Of a stretch of 64,000 nucleotides of DNA, positions 34,121 through 42,042 are shown in pieces. Position numbers and translations under genes: made by a program. The DNA is from CAWAWP01 sp963841205 (GTDB lineage Bacteria > Chloroflexota > Ktedonobacteria > Ktedonobacterales > JADMIN01). The notes beneath the pieces were generated by a model. The model saw nothing but the letters and a program-made list of their open reading frames with translations. It did not search any database and was not told where the DNA came from. Positions within the stretch are counted from its first letter, which is position 1; each line of letters starts with the position of its first letter. The stretch is taken from assembly GCA_963841205.1 (NCBI GenBank), contig CAWJCH010000002.1:124001-188000 (forward strand), given 5' to 3'.

Positions 34121-34987
34121 TCAGGCTCCATCACCAGCACGCACGGCCCCGGCCACGCTCGGCAGCACCTCGCGCTCCGCCAGCCGTCGCGCCGACTCAG
34201 CGTCGTGCGCCGGCAGATACACGGCTGGCCGCGTTGTGGCAAACGTCAGGATGCGCCGGTGCGTCTCGATCTCCTGCCGTTCGTCGGGACCAACCCCATC
34301 GGGCGCGCGAGCGATCAGCAGATCCTGAGTATATGACGTGTCACCGGCCAGGAACACCGCCGAATCGCCGTCCTCCACGATCACCGAAAGATGCCCGCGC
34401 GTATGCCCCGGCGTCGCCACCAGCGTCACATCGCCCGCCCGCGTCAGCGGCAGGCTCCGCGCGAACGGACCATACGGGCGCTCCTCAAAATCCACCAGGC
34501 GGGGCGCGAACCACTCCGGCCAGCGATTATTGGGATACCCCTGCACCCGACCGCGAACGCCCTGCGCACCCGCGTACTCCGTGCGCGACACCAGCGTCTC
34601 CACCCCGCGAAAATGGTGCAAGCCGCCCGCGTGATCCGTGTGCAAGTGCGTCAACACCAGCCAGCGCACGTCTCGCTCCGGATCGATGCCCAGCGCCCGA
34701 AGCTGCGGGCCGATCTCCTCCTCAGGGCGCACGTACTCCCTCACCGCGAATCGGAAGTACGGATTCCAGCGCGGGAAGTACCCCGGCAGCGAAGCGCGCG
34801 CCGTCTCGCCCGTATCCACTACAATCACGCCTTCGGGATGCTCGACTACCCAGGCATAGATCGGCAGCGGCTCCGTCATGCGCCGGTCGAGCAGCGTGTT
34901 GACCAGCCGCATGCCGCCGTGTCCCTTCCCGCGCCGCTGATTCTGCTTGATCGCAACGGTCCCCGTCTGGATCGCGTGAATGCGCAT
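34121..34987 (-). CDS. metallo-beta-lactamase-fold hydrolase, lactonase-like
   Basis: A 288-residue protein from ATG 34987 (MRIHAIQTGTVAIKQNQ). The zinc motif HTDH appears in LTHLHTDHAGGL, with the further ligands GHTRGHLS, AGDTSY and PAHDAES. The long N-terminal insertion and the order match N-acyl-homoserine lactonases (AiiA/AttM type), but this group has many other substrates. No signal peptide, so cytoplasmic. It is first gene of a two-gene unit with MarR; quorum-signal or lactone breakdown is inferred. Confidence 0.85.
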   Translation of the reverse strand: MRIHAIQTGTVAIKQNQRRGKGHGGMRLVNTLLDRRMTEPLPIYAWVVEHPEGVIVVDTGETARASLPGYFPRWNPYFRFAVREYVRPEEEIGPQLRALGIDPERDVRWLVLTHLHTDHAGGLHHFRGVETLVSRTEYAGAQGVRGRVQGYPNNRWPEWFAPRLVDFEERPYGPFARSLPLTRAGDVTLVATPGHTRGHLSVIVEDGDSAVFLAGDTSYTQDLLIARAPDGVGPDERQEIETHRRILTFATTRPAVYLPAHDAESARRLAEREVLPSVAGAVRAGDGA

Positions 34988-35011
34988 AGCCTTTTCTCTC
35001 CCAACAATTCG

Positions 35012-35023
35012 ATGATATATCAT
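35012..35023. promoter_or_regulatory. palindromic MarR-type operator candidate
   Basis: ATGATATATCAT is a perfect 12-bp palindrome 25 bp upstream of the lactamase-fold start. A related ATGATATGTCA follows at 35040. Both are AT-rich in a GC-rich background and are sensible sites for the MarR protein encoded in the same unit. From here to 35299 no gene is supported. Confidence 0.55.
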
Positions 35024-35299
35024 GCATGTCCAATCACCAATGATATGTCACCGATATGCCGCCGTCAACCCACCCTGAGATTCGCCTAGGCTTCGTGCTG
35101 CATTCCGCGCTTCACCACGAGTGCAGGCGGAGAAGGAGCGCGCCCGCTCGCCATCCCTCATACACCTTCCCGCCGCGCTTGTGCGGATAGTGCGTGGCCT
35201 TCACCCGCTCGCTACGCCATACTGTGGGCAGGCGAGGGATAACGCGAACCGTCACATGGGGCGCCACGCGTACCACCGCCCACGTAGGAGGATGCCCCT

Positions 35300-35673
35300 A
35301 TGCGCGCCACCGCCATCACGCTCGCCATCCTTGGACCGCTGGTCACGTTCTTCCTCGGTGGCCTCGTCACCGCACTGACCCTGCTCGGCTCGCCCTCCAC
35401 CATTAACTCCCCACGCGGCTACCTCGTCACCGCCCTCGCCGCGGCGCCCGGCGTCGCCCTCAGCCTCGTCGCCGTCGTCACCGCGCTCCAATCCGCGGGC
35501 GCCGCAACCGACGCGTCGTGTGGTGTGCCGTCCTCGCGCTCTGGGCGCTGTTGATCGTTGCCTCCGCCACCGCCATCGCTTTCACCAGTAACAGCGCCGA
35601 CCTCCCCTGGTTCTTCCCGCTGATCGCGCTGCCGCTCGCCAGCCTCGTCTATTGGATCGCCAACCGCTCATAA
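35300..35673 (+). pseudogene. four-helix membrane protein with one frameshift
   Basis: AGGAGG precedes ATG 35300. The first frame gives two helices (AITLAILGPLVTFFLGGLVTAL, GVALSLVAVVTAL). Near 35505 a one-base change moves it to a second frame with two more helices (VVWCAVLALWALLIVASATAIA, FFPLIALPLASLVYWIANRS) and a stop at 35673. Together they give about 124 residues with four membrane segments. The family was not recognised. The frameshift could be real or an error in the sequence. Confidence 0.6.
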
Positions 35674-35677
35674 TCGC

Positions 35678-36001
35678 TCATGACGTCGCGGGCGCCGGGG
35701 CAGACTCCGCGCGCAGCAGCGCCCGCGCGCGCTCCACCACGCTCGCCATCGACGAGACCGAGCCGTCCTGCGCCGCCGCCGTCACCACCTCGCGCAGCGC
35801 CGCGTTCTGCCGCTCCAGCTCCGCCACGCGCGCCTCCAACTGCTGCACGCGCGTCACATCCGCGCCGTCCGCCATCAACTCCGCCGCGTGCGTCAGCAGC
35901 GCCGTCACGTCCACCAGCGAATAGTTCAGCGGCTGCGCCGAATCCGTCACCGCCTGGCGGATGCGCTGCGCCTCCACTCGCACGTCCTCAGGAGTCCACA
36001 T
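35678..36001 (-). CDS. small coiled-coil protein
   Basis: A 107-residue protein starting MWTPEDVRVEAQRIRQAVTD. The middle (VQQLEARVAELERQNAALREVV) is a clear heptad coiled coil, followed by an Ala-rich tail. It has no membrane segment or signal. The function is unknown. It ends only 5 bp from the end of the convergent membrane-protein remnant. Confidence 0.6.
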   Translation of the reverse strand: MWTPEDVRVEAQRIRQAVTDSAQPLNYSLVDVTALLTHAAELMADGADVTRVQQLEARVAELERQNAALREVVTAAAQDGSVSSMASVVERARALLRAESAPAPATS

Positions 36002-36193
36002 CGTCTCGTCCCCCTCGCGCGCCCGGCGGCCCGACGCTCACTCTTCGACGACTCGCCCGCGAACGCGCACACCGCAGTATACGCTTCGCTCGCTTCTTCC
36101 CGCCACGCCGTGCCGTCGCGCGCCGCACGCAAAAAGGGACAGACCAGCGCGCTCGCGCCGACCCGCCCCACATCGCCCGGCGCCGCCGGAGCG

Positions 36194-36505
36194 CTACATC
36201 ACGTTGAACGTCTCGTAGACCTCGATGCTGCCGCCGTCCGTCAGGATCGGGCAGCCCTTGGCAAACTCAGCCGCTGCGTCCAGGCTCTCCGCCGTGAGGA
36301 TCGAGTAGCCCGTCAGGCCCGACGGTCCCTCTTGGCTGACGCCGCCGTCGGCGCTCACTTCGCTCGATGGCCCGAACGGATTGCCCATATCGACGATCGC
36401 CTCGCCGACACCCTGGAACCAGTCGTTCCACTCCGCCATCACGGCCTGGCGCCGCTCTTCCGACGCGACCTGGCCGCCCTTGTACACCAGGACGTACTTC
36501 GCCAT
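36194..36505 (-). CDS. YCII/DGPF-domain protein
   Basis: A 103-residue protein starting MAKYVLVYKGG, with AGGAGG upstream. It has the YCII-related pattern: a ferredoxin-like beta-alpha fold, DWFQGVGEAIVDMGNPFG in the middle, GYSILTAESLDAAAEFAKGCPIL and a final IEVYETFNVM. Family members are often encoded with ECF sigma factors and have no settled function. None is adjacent here. It is monocistronic as far as can be seen. Confidence 0.75.
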   Translation of the reverse strand: MAKYVLVYKGGQVASEERRQAVMAEWNDWFQGVGEAIVDMGNPFGPSSEVSADGGVSQEGPSGLTGYSILTAESLDAAAEFAKGCPILTDGGSIEVYETFNVM

Positions 36506-36739
36506 CATGGTCCTCCTGAGCCTGGTTGCCGTACTCGAACTCGTCACGGTGATACACGGCTGCGCGAACGATCCTCGACGGCATCCTTCCCTCGTGACCG
36601 CCGCAGCCGGAGCAAGCATATGATGACGAGCTTAAGCTTCCCTCTCCACAGGACCAACGGGCACTCCGCCGCCGCGCAAAGTACTATGCAGCCTGCGCGA
36701 GCCCAGGCGCATCGAGCATCAGCGCCGTCTCCACGCGCT

Positions 36740-37150
36740 TCATCCCCGGCGCGGCAGCCGCTCCTCGGCCTCCGCGAGCGCCGCCAGCAGCGTCTCCGCC
36801 GCGATCGGCAGGTACAGCACCGGCATCGCCAGCTCCGCGAAGACGGGCTCCAGCGGATCGTCGTGCTCGCACGCCCGCCACGCTAGGCAGAGATAGGCGT
36901 GTCCCTCCCAGCGCCCACGCTCCCGCGCGATCGTCCCCAGCAGCCGCGTCACCCACGCATCGGGCGGCAGGTGCGACGGATCGTAGACGCTGCGCACGAA
37001 GAGCACCACCGGATGCAGCGAGCTGCGCAGCACCGCCAGCGCCTCGTCGGTCGAGTGCGCGCTCGTCACCCAATGCCCCGCCCGCGCGAAGACGCCGCCG
37101 AGGAACTCCACCGGCACCGGATTCTCGTCCACCGCCACGATATGCGCCAT
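36740..37150 (-). CDS. degenerate receiver-domain protein
   Basis: A 136-residue protein starting MAHIVAVDENPVPVEFLGGVF. The N-terminal half looks like a CheY-like receiver (AVDEN, HSTDEALAVLRSSLHPVVLFV), but the phospho-acceptor position is not an aspartate, so normal phosphorylation is doubtful. The C-terminus (PVLYLPIAAETLLAALAEAEERL) matches the final helix. It has no output domain. It lies 34 bp downstream of the next gene on the same strand and may share its transcript. Confidence 0.55.
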   Translation of the reverse strand: MAHIVAVDENPVPVEFLGGVFARAGHWVTSAHSTDEALAVLRSSLHPVVLFVRSVYDPSHLPPDAWVTRLLGTIARERGRWEGHAYLCLAWRACEHDDPLEPVFAELAMPVLYLPIAAETLLAALAEAEERLPRRG

Positions 37151-37184
37151 CGATCACCAGCCATCCGTCGAAAACGCCCGATTC

Positions 37185-37748
37185 CTAGGCCGTCGCCCAC
37201 GCCTCCAGGAACGTCCAACTCGGATAGCGTTCGCGCAGCACCTCGCACGCCGCCAGCCATTGCGCCGCGTCCACCAGCGCCAGCGGCAGCAGCGCCGTTC
37301 GCTCACCCTCCGTGCTGTAGCCCCAGCTGAAGCCGCAGACCGGCTGCACTACGCGCGTCATCACCGCATCCGGGCTGATCACCAGGAACGTCTCCGCGAT
37401 CCAGTGCATGCCATGCTGGTCGGTGAAGGGATTGTCGAAGAACGACGGGTTCGGCCCGAAGCAGAGATACGGCATATCCACGCCGGCGACCTGCGGCGGC
37501 TGATCCACCAGCACGCCCTCCTCCGCCCCGGTGAAGCGCAAGATCTGGATCCACCCCATCGCCGCGGCATAGCCCTCGCCCCCAAAGGCGACGCGCGCCG
37601 TGCACGTCGGGAAGCCCTTGCCGGGGTCGGGCAGATCGTTGAAGCCCAGCAGCAGAGCGCCCCAGCGCGCCGGGTCCTCGTTCACCTCGTACGAGATGCG
37701 CACCTCGCCCTCGTCGTCGCGTATGTGGAAAGGGATCGTGAGGTCCAT
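37185..37748 (-). CDS. hypothetical 187-residue protein
   Basis: Starts MDLTIPFHIRDDEGEVRISYEV, with GAGAGGAG upstream of ATG 37748. It is soluble and rich in aromatic residues and Gly/Pro (GFNDLPDPGKGFPTC, MPYLCFGPNPSFFDNPFT). No membrane helix or recognised motif. It seems to be a single domain of mixed alpha/beta type. The neighbours are a small receiver-like gene downstream and a small zinc-binding gene upstream, all on the same strand, so a short operon is likely. Confidence 0.6.
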   Translation of the reverse strand: MDLTIPFHIRDDEGEVRISYEVNEDPARWGALLLGFNDLPDPGKGFPTCTARVAFGGEGYAAAMGWIQILRFTGAEEGVLVDQPPQVAGVDMPYLCFGPNPSFFDNPFTDQHGMHWIAETFLVISPDAVMTRVVQPVCGFSWGYSTEGERTALLPLALVDAAQWLAACEVLRERYPSWTFLEAWATA

Positions 37749-37778
37749 GTCCGCTCCTCTCGCCTACGTACTCGCGCT

Positions 37779-38003
37779 CTACTCGCCCGCGTGCTCGTCG
37801 CGTCCCGTCACCGATTCGCCGCCGCGGCACCCCTCGCAGACCATGCCGTAGTGCGCGCCCGAGGCGGCCCACCACCACGTCTTATACCCGTGCCGCCCGC
37901 AGAGCGCGCGCCCGCAGACCGCGCAGCTCGTCACCGTCGCGCGTCCGCAGCCCACCTCCGAGCAGCTCTCGCCGCCACCAGTTCCGCTCGCCCGCTCGTC
38001 CAT
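37779..38003 (-). CDS. small cysteine-rich zinc-binding protein
   Basis: A 74-residue protein starting MDERASGTGGG. Cysteines occur as SCSEVGCG, SCAVCGRALCGRHG and MVCEGCRGG, enough for two zinc sites of the ribbon or B-box type. Such small proteins bind metal or another protein; the function is unknown. It is followed 31 bp later by the 187-residue gene on the same strand. Confidence 0.55.
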   Translation of the reverse strand: MDERASGTGGGESCSEVGCGRATVTSCAVCGRALCGRHGYKTWWWAASGAHYGMVCEGCRGGESVTGRDEHAGE

Positions 38004-38220
38004 CGCGCGCCGGCCTCCAGCCGCTGCCTCGCCCGTGGCCTTCCCCGCCCGGCCCCTTCCCCCATTCTACACCGTACGTCGGACGCGCGGCCTAGGGACG
38101 GCTCGCTTGCGTTTCCCCTCGCCTGGTGCTACGCTGCCCGCGGACGCCGCGAGCGTCCGACGCAGCCTCGCCCCTGTGTTCCTCGTTCACACCGTGGCAG
38201 ATGGAAGGGAGCGCAACCCC

Positions 38221-38472
38221 ATGCCGTTGTTCATGGACATTCACCATCATGTGGACGGCCTGACCGCCGAGGCCGTCAAAGGTGCGCACGCAGCCGACCT
38301 CAAGACGCAGGAAGAATTCGGCGTGCGCTATCTCCAGTACTGGTTCGACGAGGGCAGCGGCAAAGTGTTCTGCCTCGTCGAAGCACCCAACGCCGAGGCC
38401 GCCGCCGAGGTGCATCGCCGCGCGCACGGCCTCGTCGCCGACGAGGTCATCGAGGTACAAGAGGGCTCCTGA
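38221..38472 (+). CDS. DUF4242 / SCO4226-like small protein
   Basis: An 83-residue protein starting MPLFMDIHHHVDGLTAEAV, with AAGGGAG upstream. The His-rich start, the middle GVRYLQYWFDEGSGKVFCLVEAP and the end AHGLVADEVIEVQEG are those of DUF4242, whose characterised member SCO4226 binds nickel through N-terminal histidines. It forms a ferredoxin-like dimer. It is monocistronic and closed by the hairpin at 38527-38554. Confidence 0.8.
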   Translation: MPLFMDIHHHVDGLTAEAVKGAHAADLKTQEEFGVRYLQYWFDEGSGKVFCLVEAPNAEAAAEVHRRAHGLVADEVIEVQEGS

Positions 38473-38526
38473 GCCGCCGCGCTCGCCGTAGACGTACCGC
38501 ATATGTCGTAGCGCGTCACCTCATCG

Positions 38527-38554
38527 ATCCCCACTTCGCCTCCGGAGTGGGGAT
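38527..38554 (+). terminator. rho-independent terminator
   Basis: ATCCCCACT (38527-38535) pairs perfectly with AGTGGGGAT (38546-38554) and is followed by TCTTGTTCT. It ends the DUF4242 transcript and separates it from the DnaA-box region. Confidence 0.65.
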
Positions 38555-38631
38555 TCTTGTTCTGATCCCCCACGCCGCCACCAACCCCCGGCCACCGTTG
38601 CTCACCCGCACATCTCCACCGCGCCCACCGC

Positions 38632-38962
38632 CTATCCACCGAGTTATCCACATTCCCCATGTCCACCCGCCGCCCGCGACCGCCGTTTCCCGCCGTGACA
38701 CACCCCGCCGACTTTTGCACAATGGCCGGGGCTTTTCCACACTTTTGGCCCGGTTATCCACGTTCCCATGGCGACTCGCACCGCTGAGCCCACCCGCCGC
38801 CGACCCAGTACACAACCGGATTCTCGCCCTCCCCCGCGCCCCATTTCACCTTTCCACACGTCCTGTGGATAACTCCGCCACTTGTGGATAACTGGCCTTG
38901 CCCAAAAAGTGCTTTCCTGCCCAAAAAGTCGAACGTTTGCCCAAAATGTAGACTGGGGATAA
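38632..38962. other. DnaA-box cluster, candidate replication origin
   Basis: Exact nine-base DnaA boxes occur at 38644-38652 (TTATCCACA), 38864-38872 and 38883-38891 (both TGTGGATAA). One-mismatch boxes occur at 38754-38762 (TTATCCACG), 38733-38741 (TTTTCCACA) and 38954-38962 (TGGGGATAA); weaker ones at 38632 and 38850. Boxes on the left point one way and those on the right the other. The region is non-coding, lies between convergent genes and runs directly into three TTGCCCAAAA-type repeats. No strongly AT-rich unwinding element is obvious, and neither dnaA nor dnaN is in the window. A chromosomal, megaplasmid or integrated-plasmid origin are all possible. Confidence 0.65.
38894..38952. repeat. 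59-bp repeat block with three TTGCCCAAAA units, copy A
   Basis: Units at 38898-38907, 38917-38926 and 38937-38946 (TTGCCCAAAA, CTGCCCAAAA, TTGCCCAAAA) are 19-20 bases apart, about two helical turns, like iterons. A nearly identical block lies at 41642-41699, and partial copies lie at 42069-42087 and 42309-42355. Read on the minus strand it can also encode LGKRSTFWAGKHFLGKA, so a degraded coding module is an alternative. Confidence 0.7.
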
Positions 38963-38964
38963 CG

Positions 38965-39501
38965 TCACGATTTCGGCGTGTCAGTCGCATGTGGGGATGC
39001 CGCATAGGCGTCCAGAAGCGTCTCGTTCTCGGACGTGCGGACCACATCGGGATGGAGCGTGAACGTGTATGGTTTGCCCTGTTCGTCCACCGCTTCGGTG
39101 CCGAGTGGTGTGAGGTGCATATCCTTGCCGAACCAGATGGAGTGTGGGATGAGGCGGCGTTTGCGTTTCGGCCATGCGGCGCAGAAGTAGCCGATGCCCG
39201 CCTCGTGCCACTTGCAGTACAGGCAGACAGGGCTCAAGTACGGGCGACCGAACCGAGTACCCTCTCGACCTGGCCCCACCCGCGTTTGCACGGTGGCACC
39301 ACGGGTGGATGCGTTTCGTTCGCGCTCGCGGCGCTTCTGCCGCCGTGCATCGTCTCGCAGCCGCTTCGCGTGCATCTCGGCCCCGATGGCGTCGGTGATC
39401 GCGTCGTCCTCATCGCTCCACGGTATCTCTTCGTAGGCGGGGTTGCCGTGCTCGTCCACCACGCCGATCAGGTGGCCATCTTCGTCGAATACGTGGTGCA
39501 T
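38965..39501 (-). CDS. hypothetical protein with Cys cluster
   Basis: A 178-residue protein starting MHHVFDEDGHLIGVVDEHG, with AAGGGGG upstream. A central basic helix (EMHAKRLRDDARRQKRRERE) is followed by CLYCKWHEAGIGYFCAAW, a possible metal site, and a C-terminal part with PLGTEAVDEQGKPY. It is not recognised. It ends at the edge of the origin-like region, so a role tied to that region (for example initiator or partition factor) is conceivable but unsupported by any known motif. Confidence 0.5.
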   Translation of the reverse strand: MHHVFDEDGHLIGVVDEHGNPAYEEIPWSDEDDAITDAIGAEMHAKRLRDDARRQKRRERERNASTRGATVQTRVGPGREGTRFGRPYLSPVCLYCKWHEAGIGYFCAAWPKRKRRLIPHSIWFGKDMHLTPLGTEAVDEQGKPYTFTLHPDVVRTSENETLLDAYAASPHATDTPKS

Positions 39502-39676
39502 GAGGCTGCCCCCTTTGCGGCTTGGCGCATTTCTTCGCAGGCGCGTGGCTTTGCCTCGTAAGTGCTCGAAAACCCTGATTTATGGGGCAAAAAGCGATCC
39601 GGCCCCAAAGGTAGACTGGCGGTGTAAAGTGGTGGCGGGCAAGCGAGTGAGCGCGTTGAGAAGCGAGGGGGTGCAT

Positions 39677-39904
39677 ATGGATAAGTGGGAGTACAGGACG
39701 TTCTTCTGGCAACTCGCGAACATTACCACTCCCATATCATTGACGGAAGTGCCGCCAAGCGGAATACCGCCATACGATTCTTCTCGGAGGGGCATTCCAT
39801 CGACGCCCCTCCCTTCACTCTTGAATCAATTAGGGGAGCAGGGATGGGAGTTAGTCGGCAATGCGGGTGGCGACTTTCTCATCTTCAAGCGCCGGAAGCC
39901 GTAG
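39677..39904 (+). CDS. DUF4177-like small protein
   Basis: A 75-residue protein starting MDKWEYRTFFWQLANIT. The ending LLNQLGEQGWELVGNAGGDFLIFKR is the signature of the DUF4177 group (W-E-Y start, L-N-x-L-G-x-x-G-W-E-L). These are small cytoplasmic proteins of unknown role, common in mobile regions. A degenerate copy of the local repeat (GGCCCCAAAGGTAGACTGG) lies just upstream near 39600. Confidence 0.65.
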   Translation: MDKWEYRTFFWQLANITTPISLTEVPPSGIPPYDSSRRGIPSTPLPSLLNQLGEQGWELVGNAGGDFLIFKRRKP

Positions 39905-39988
39905 GCGTCGGGGTGGTTAGCCGCCTCGGCATCACGCAATAGAGCAACAATGCTTGCGCGATCAAGGGAGCGCCCGCGCGAGTCCGAG

Positions 39989-40213
39989 TCACGCCCGTGT
40001 CCCGTCATTGGTGCTGAACAGCAGGATGAGGATGCCAATGAACCCCGCGACGAACAGGACGCCCCCCGTTGCGAAGAGGTAATCGGCCAGGTGGACCACC
40101 TTGGCCTGGATGACGGAGTGCTGCAACAAGCCGATCCCGACGAAGCCGGCGCCGAGTACCACCAAGGCGACACTGAGGGCGATCGCCACGTCTCGCTTCA
40201 TTTCCTGCCCCAT
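39989..40213 (-). CDS. small two-helix membrane protein
   Basis: A 74-residue protein starting MGQEMKRDVAIALSVALVVLGAG. Two hydrophobic segments (residues 8-28 and 46-66, LFATGGVLFVAGFIGILILLF) are separated by a short outside loop. The start lies 2 bp after the end of the DUF1828-like gene on the same strand, so it is probably the third gene of that operon. A membrane-acting partner of the DUF1828/DUF6978 pair is an attractive inference without direct evidence. Confidence 0.55.
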   Translation of the reverse strand: MGQEMKRDVAIALSVALVVLGAGFVGIGLLQHSVIQAKVVHLADYLFATGGVLFVAGFIGILILLFSTNDGTRA

Positions 40214-40215
40214 TT

Positions 40216-40995
40216 CTAGATCAACAATCGCGCAGCAAGCGCCTCACGCACCGTATCGCGCTTTGTCCAAGGGACGGAGGTGATCCCATAGGTCCGCAAT
40301 GTGGTCGTTGCCCCTCGTGGTAGCCTGTTCTCCCTATCGTTCAGCATGACAAATGCGCGCGCCTCAGGTCGTCGGACCTCGTGCGTGTCGATCCATGCAA
40401 ACGCAACGGCTTCTACACTGTCCCTAGTTGGGCGGTTGATTGTCTGGACGATACGTTCTGGCGCGTTCCGAGATGCCGGTATTACAAAGTCAAAGGTGTG
40501 ATCATACCCCGAACTTCCGGCAAATTTGACGGCAGGAGTGAAGCGAATATCCGCACTGGCAAGCCAGTTCGACACGTCCTCAACAAATAGTGTCGCCACT
40601 GTTGTCGGGGTGGTGTAGAACATGTCGTTCACGGCCAACATAGCCTGGATTAGTCGGTGTTTCTTTTGCGCGAAATCGCTTTGTGTGGCCGACACTTCTA
40701 AGGCGTCGCCTTCCAGCCGTACACCAAATCCCGCTAGCGCAATTCGCAGCAAATCTTGGCGCTTCTTTGAGGCCAGATCGCAACCACTATTTTCCAAATC
40801 TTGGATCGTGTAGGAATCATCTGTCAGCACATAGCCGTCAGCACTCGCACGCACGAAGAACTGAACATGATCATTGTGCCGATCAAGGAAAGGTGTGGTG
40901 ACGTCCGCCCATTCATTGTCGAGTTGGCGAAGGGTGGTCTTGTCTCGAAGCCACGTCGCGTATTCGTCAAGAAGTACACGCACCGCATCAATCAT
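40216..40995 (-). CDS. DUF1828-DUF1829 protein
   Basis: A 259-residue protein from ATG 40995 (MIDAVRVLLDEYATWLRDK). The N-terminal DUF1828 part has VTTPFLDRHNDHVQFFVRAS, then DGYVLTDDSYTIQDLENSGCD. The C-terminal DUF1829 part has YDHTFDFVIPASRN, then AFAWIDTHEVRRPEARAFVMLNDRE. These domains occur in phages and bacteria with no proven function; the C-terminal D...E..K-like pattern may be nuclease-related, but this is a guess. The start overlaps the stop of the DUF6978-like gene by 4 bases (ATGA), so the two are coupled. An in-frame upstream ATG at 41070 would intrude into that gene. Confidence 0.75.
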   Translation of the reverse strand: MIDAVRVLLDEYATWLRDKTTLRQLDNEWADVTTPFLDRHNDHVQFFVRASADGYVLTDDSYTIQDLENSGCDLASKKRQDLLRIALAGFGVRLEGDALEVSATQSDFAQKKHRLIQAMLAVNDMFYTTPTTVATLFVEDVSNWLASADIRFTPAVKFAGSSGYDHTFDFVIPASRNAPERIVQTINRPTRDSVEAVAFAWIDTHEVRRPEARAFVMLNDRENRLPRGATTTLRTYGITSVPWTKRDTVREALAARLLI

Positions 40996-41448
40996 GGGAA
41001 TAGCCCCTGGCGCAACGTCGGCAGTTGGGTAACGTTGCAGAAAGTCATGAAATCGTGAAGCGTCTGCCACAAGTTACTTGGAGCAGTGAATTGGGCTGGC
41101 AGCGGTGTTGCCCATTTATCTCCGTAGCCTTCATTGGTAGGTATGCAGGTGCGGACAGCCGACCTCAGTGCCATCGGGATTGGTATGGGGCGGCCCAGCG
41201 ATGTCCAGCCGCACTAGTACGACCGTGGAATGCACACGGTTTTGTAGTGTCGCCTGTTCGAGTCTGATGCGACCTCGCGACATGTCCAACCAGAAGTGTG
41301 TTGCGCCGTCCAGGGAAAGGAGCGGTACTCGCATCTTGCCACCAGATGAAGGATAAAGTAACTCGCTTTTGTCTACACACTTCTTTTCCACGGCGATCAA
41401 TTTGGCAGCTTCGAGTTGAGTCAAGCCGTTTCCCATGAGTGTCGGCAC
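40992..41448 (-). pseudogene. DUF6978-like protein with one frameshift
   Basis: The reading starts GTG 41448 or ATG 41436 (MGNGLTQLEAAKLIAVEKK). It has SRGRIRLEQATLQNRV, then VVLVRLDIAGPPHTNPDGTE, then CPHLHTY, and stops after a one-base change near 41138. The next frame continues EGYGDKWATPLP, then FTAPSNLWQTLHDFMTFCNV, then LPTLRQGLFP, ending at 40992. The whole matches my memory of DUF6978, which is commonly encoded just before DUF1828 proteins. The sequence is otherwise well preserved, so the frameshift is recent, an error, or a switch. Confidence 0.7.
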
Positions 41449-41511
41449 GAAGTCGGCTCCATTCTCAGGCCCGAACCGTATTGTAGAAGCATCCTAGTCT
41501 AACCCAGGCGG

Positions 41512-41610
41512 CTAGTCAACGGAATGCGCGGCATGCGCGTTCGCGTGCCGCTTGTTCTTGCGGGGCGTGTTCCAATACGGACTTTTGCAGTGCGGGCACG
41601 TCTTGGGCAT
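41512..41610 (-). pseudogene. zinc-ribbon C-terminus fragment
   Basis: A short open piece reads MPKTCPHCKSPYWNTPRKNK, then RHANAHAAHSVD and a stop at 41512. CPHCKSPYWNTPR is the typical end of many small regulators that carry a C-terminal zinc ribbon. In the same frame upstream it runs into repeat copy B (FWARPKRAEDGEQPE) and no N-terminal domain is found. It is probably the remnant of a regulator gene disrupted by, or once containing, the repeat. Confidence 0.5.
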
Positions 41611-41641
41611 CTCCGGCTGTTCGCCATCCTCGGCGCGTTTG

Positions 41642-41699
41642 GGCCTTGCCCAAAAGTGCTTTCCTGCCCAAAAAGTCGAACGTTTGGCCAAAATGTAGA
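41642..41699. repeat. 58-bp repeat block, copy B
   Basis: Units TTGCCCAAAA (41646-41655), CTGCCCAAAA (41664-41673) and TTGGCCAAAA (41684-41693) keep the order and spacing of copy A, with one deleted A and one substitution. Shared context GGCCTTGCCC at the left and ATGTAGA at the right defines the block. The rest of 41449-41820 holds no other gene. Confidence 0.7.
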
Positions 41700-41820
41700 G
41701 GGTGGATAGATCGATGTTTTCTACCCTGTGGCTGTGTGAAGTGCGGCAAGCGTGGGCTCATTTGACGTGCGCCGTATACTGGCGCAAACGGTGCTCTGAG
41801 CGCGAAACAGAGGCCTCGTT

Positions 41821-42042
41821 ATGCTCGTTATGGGCAACCTCCTGGTGCTGATGGTGCTCATATTCCTGGTATTCGGCATGTTCCTGTTGAGCGTATGGAT
41901 CCTGAGGCTCCCGCCGATCTCGGCGCAAGGCGAAACTGCGTACGCGCGAAGTTTCCGGCGAATGCAAGTGTTCTGTGCCGTGGCGTTTTTGGCAGTCGCC
42001 CTGCTCTGTCTCGCAACGGCGATCAACTTCATGTTTCGGTGA
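41821..42042 (+). CDS. small two-helix membrane protein
   Basis: A 73-residue protein starting MLVMGNLLVLMVLIFLVFGMF. Helices at residues 5-28 and 50-70 (VFCAVAFLAVALLCLATAI) are joined by a basic, cytoplasmic or outside loop (AQGETAYARSFRRMQ). No family was recognised. It stands alone between repeat copies B and C. Confidence 0.5.
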   Translation: MLVMGNLLVLMVLIFLVFGMFLLSVWILRLPPISAQGETAYARSFRRMQVFCAVAFLAVALLCLATAINFMFR

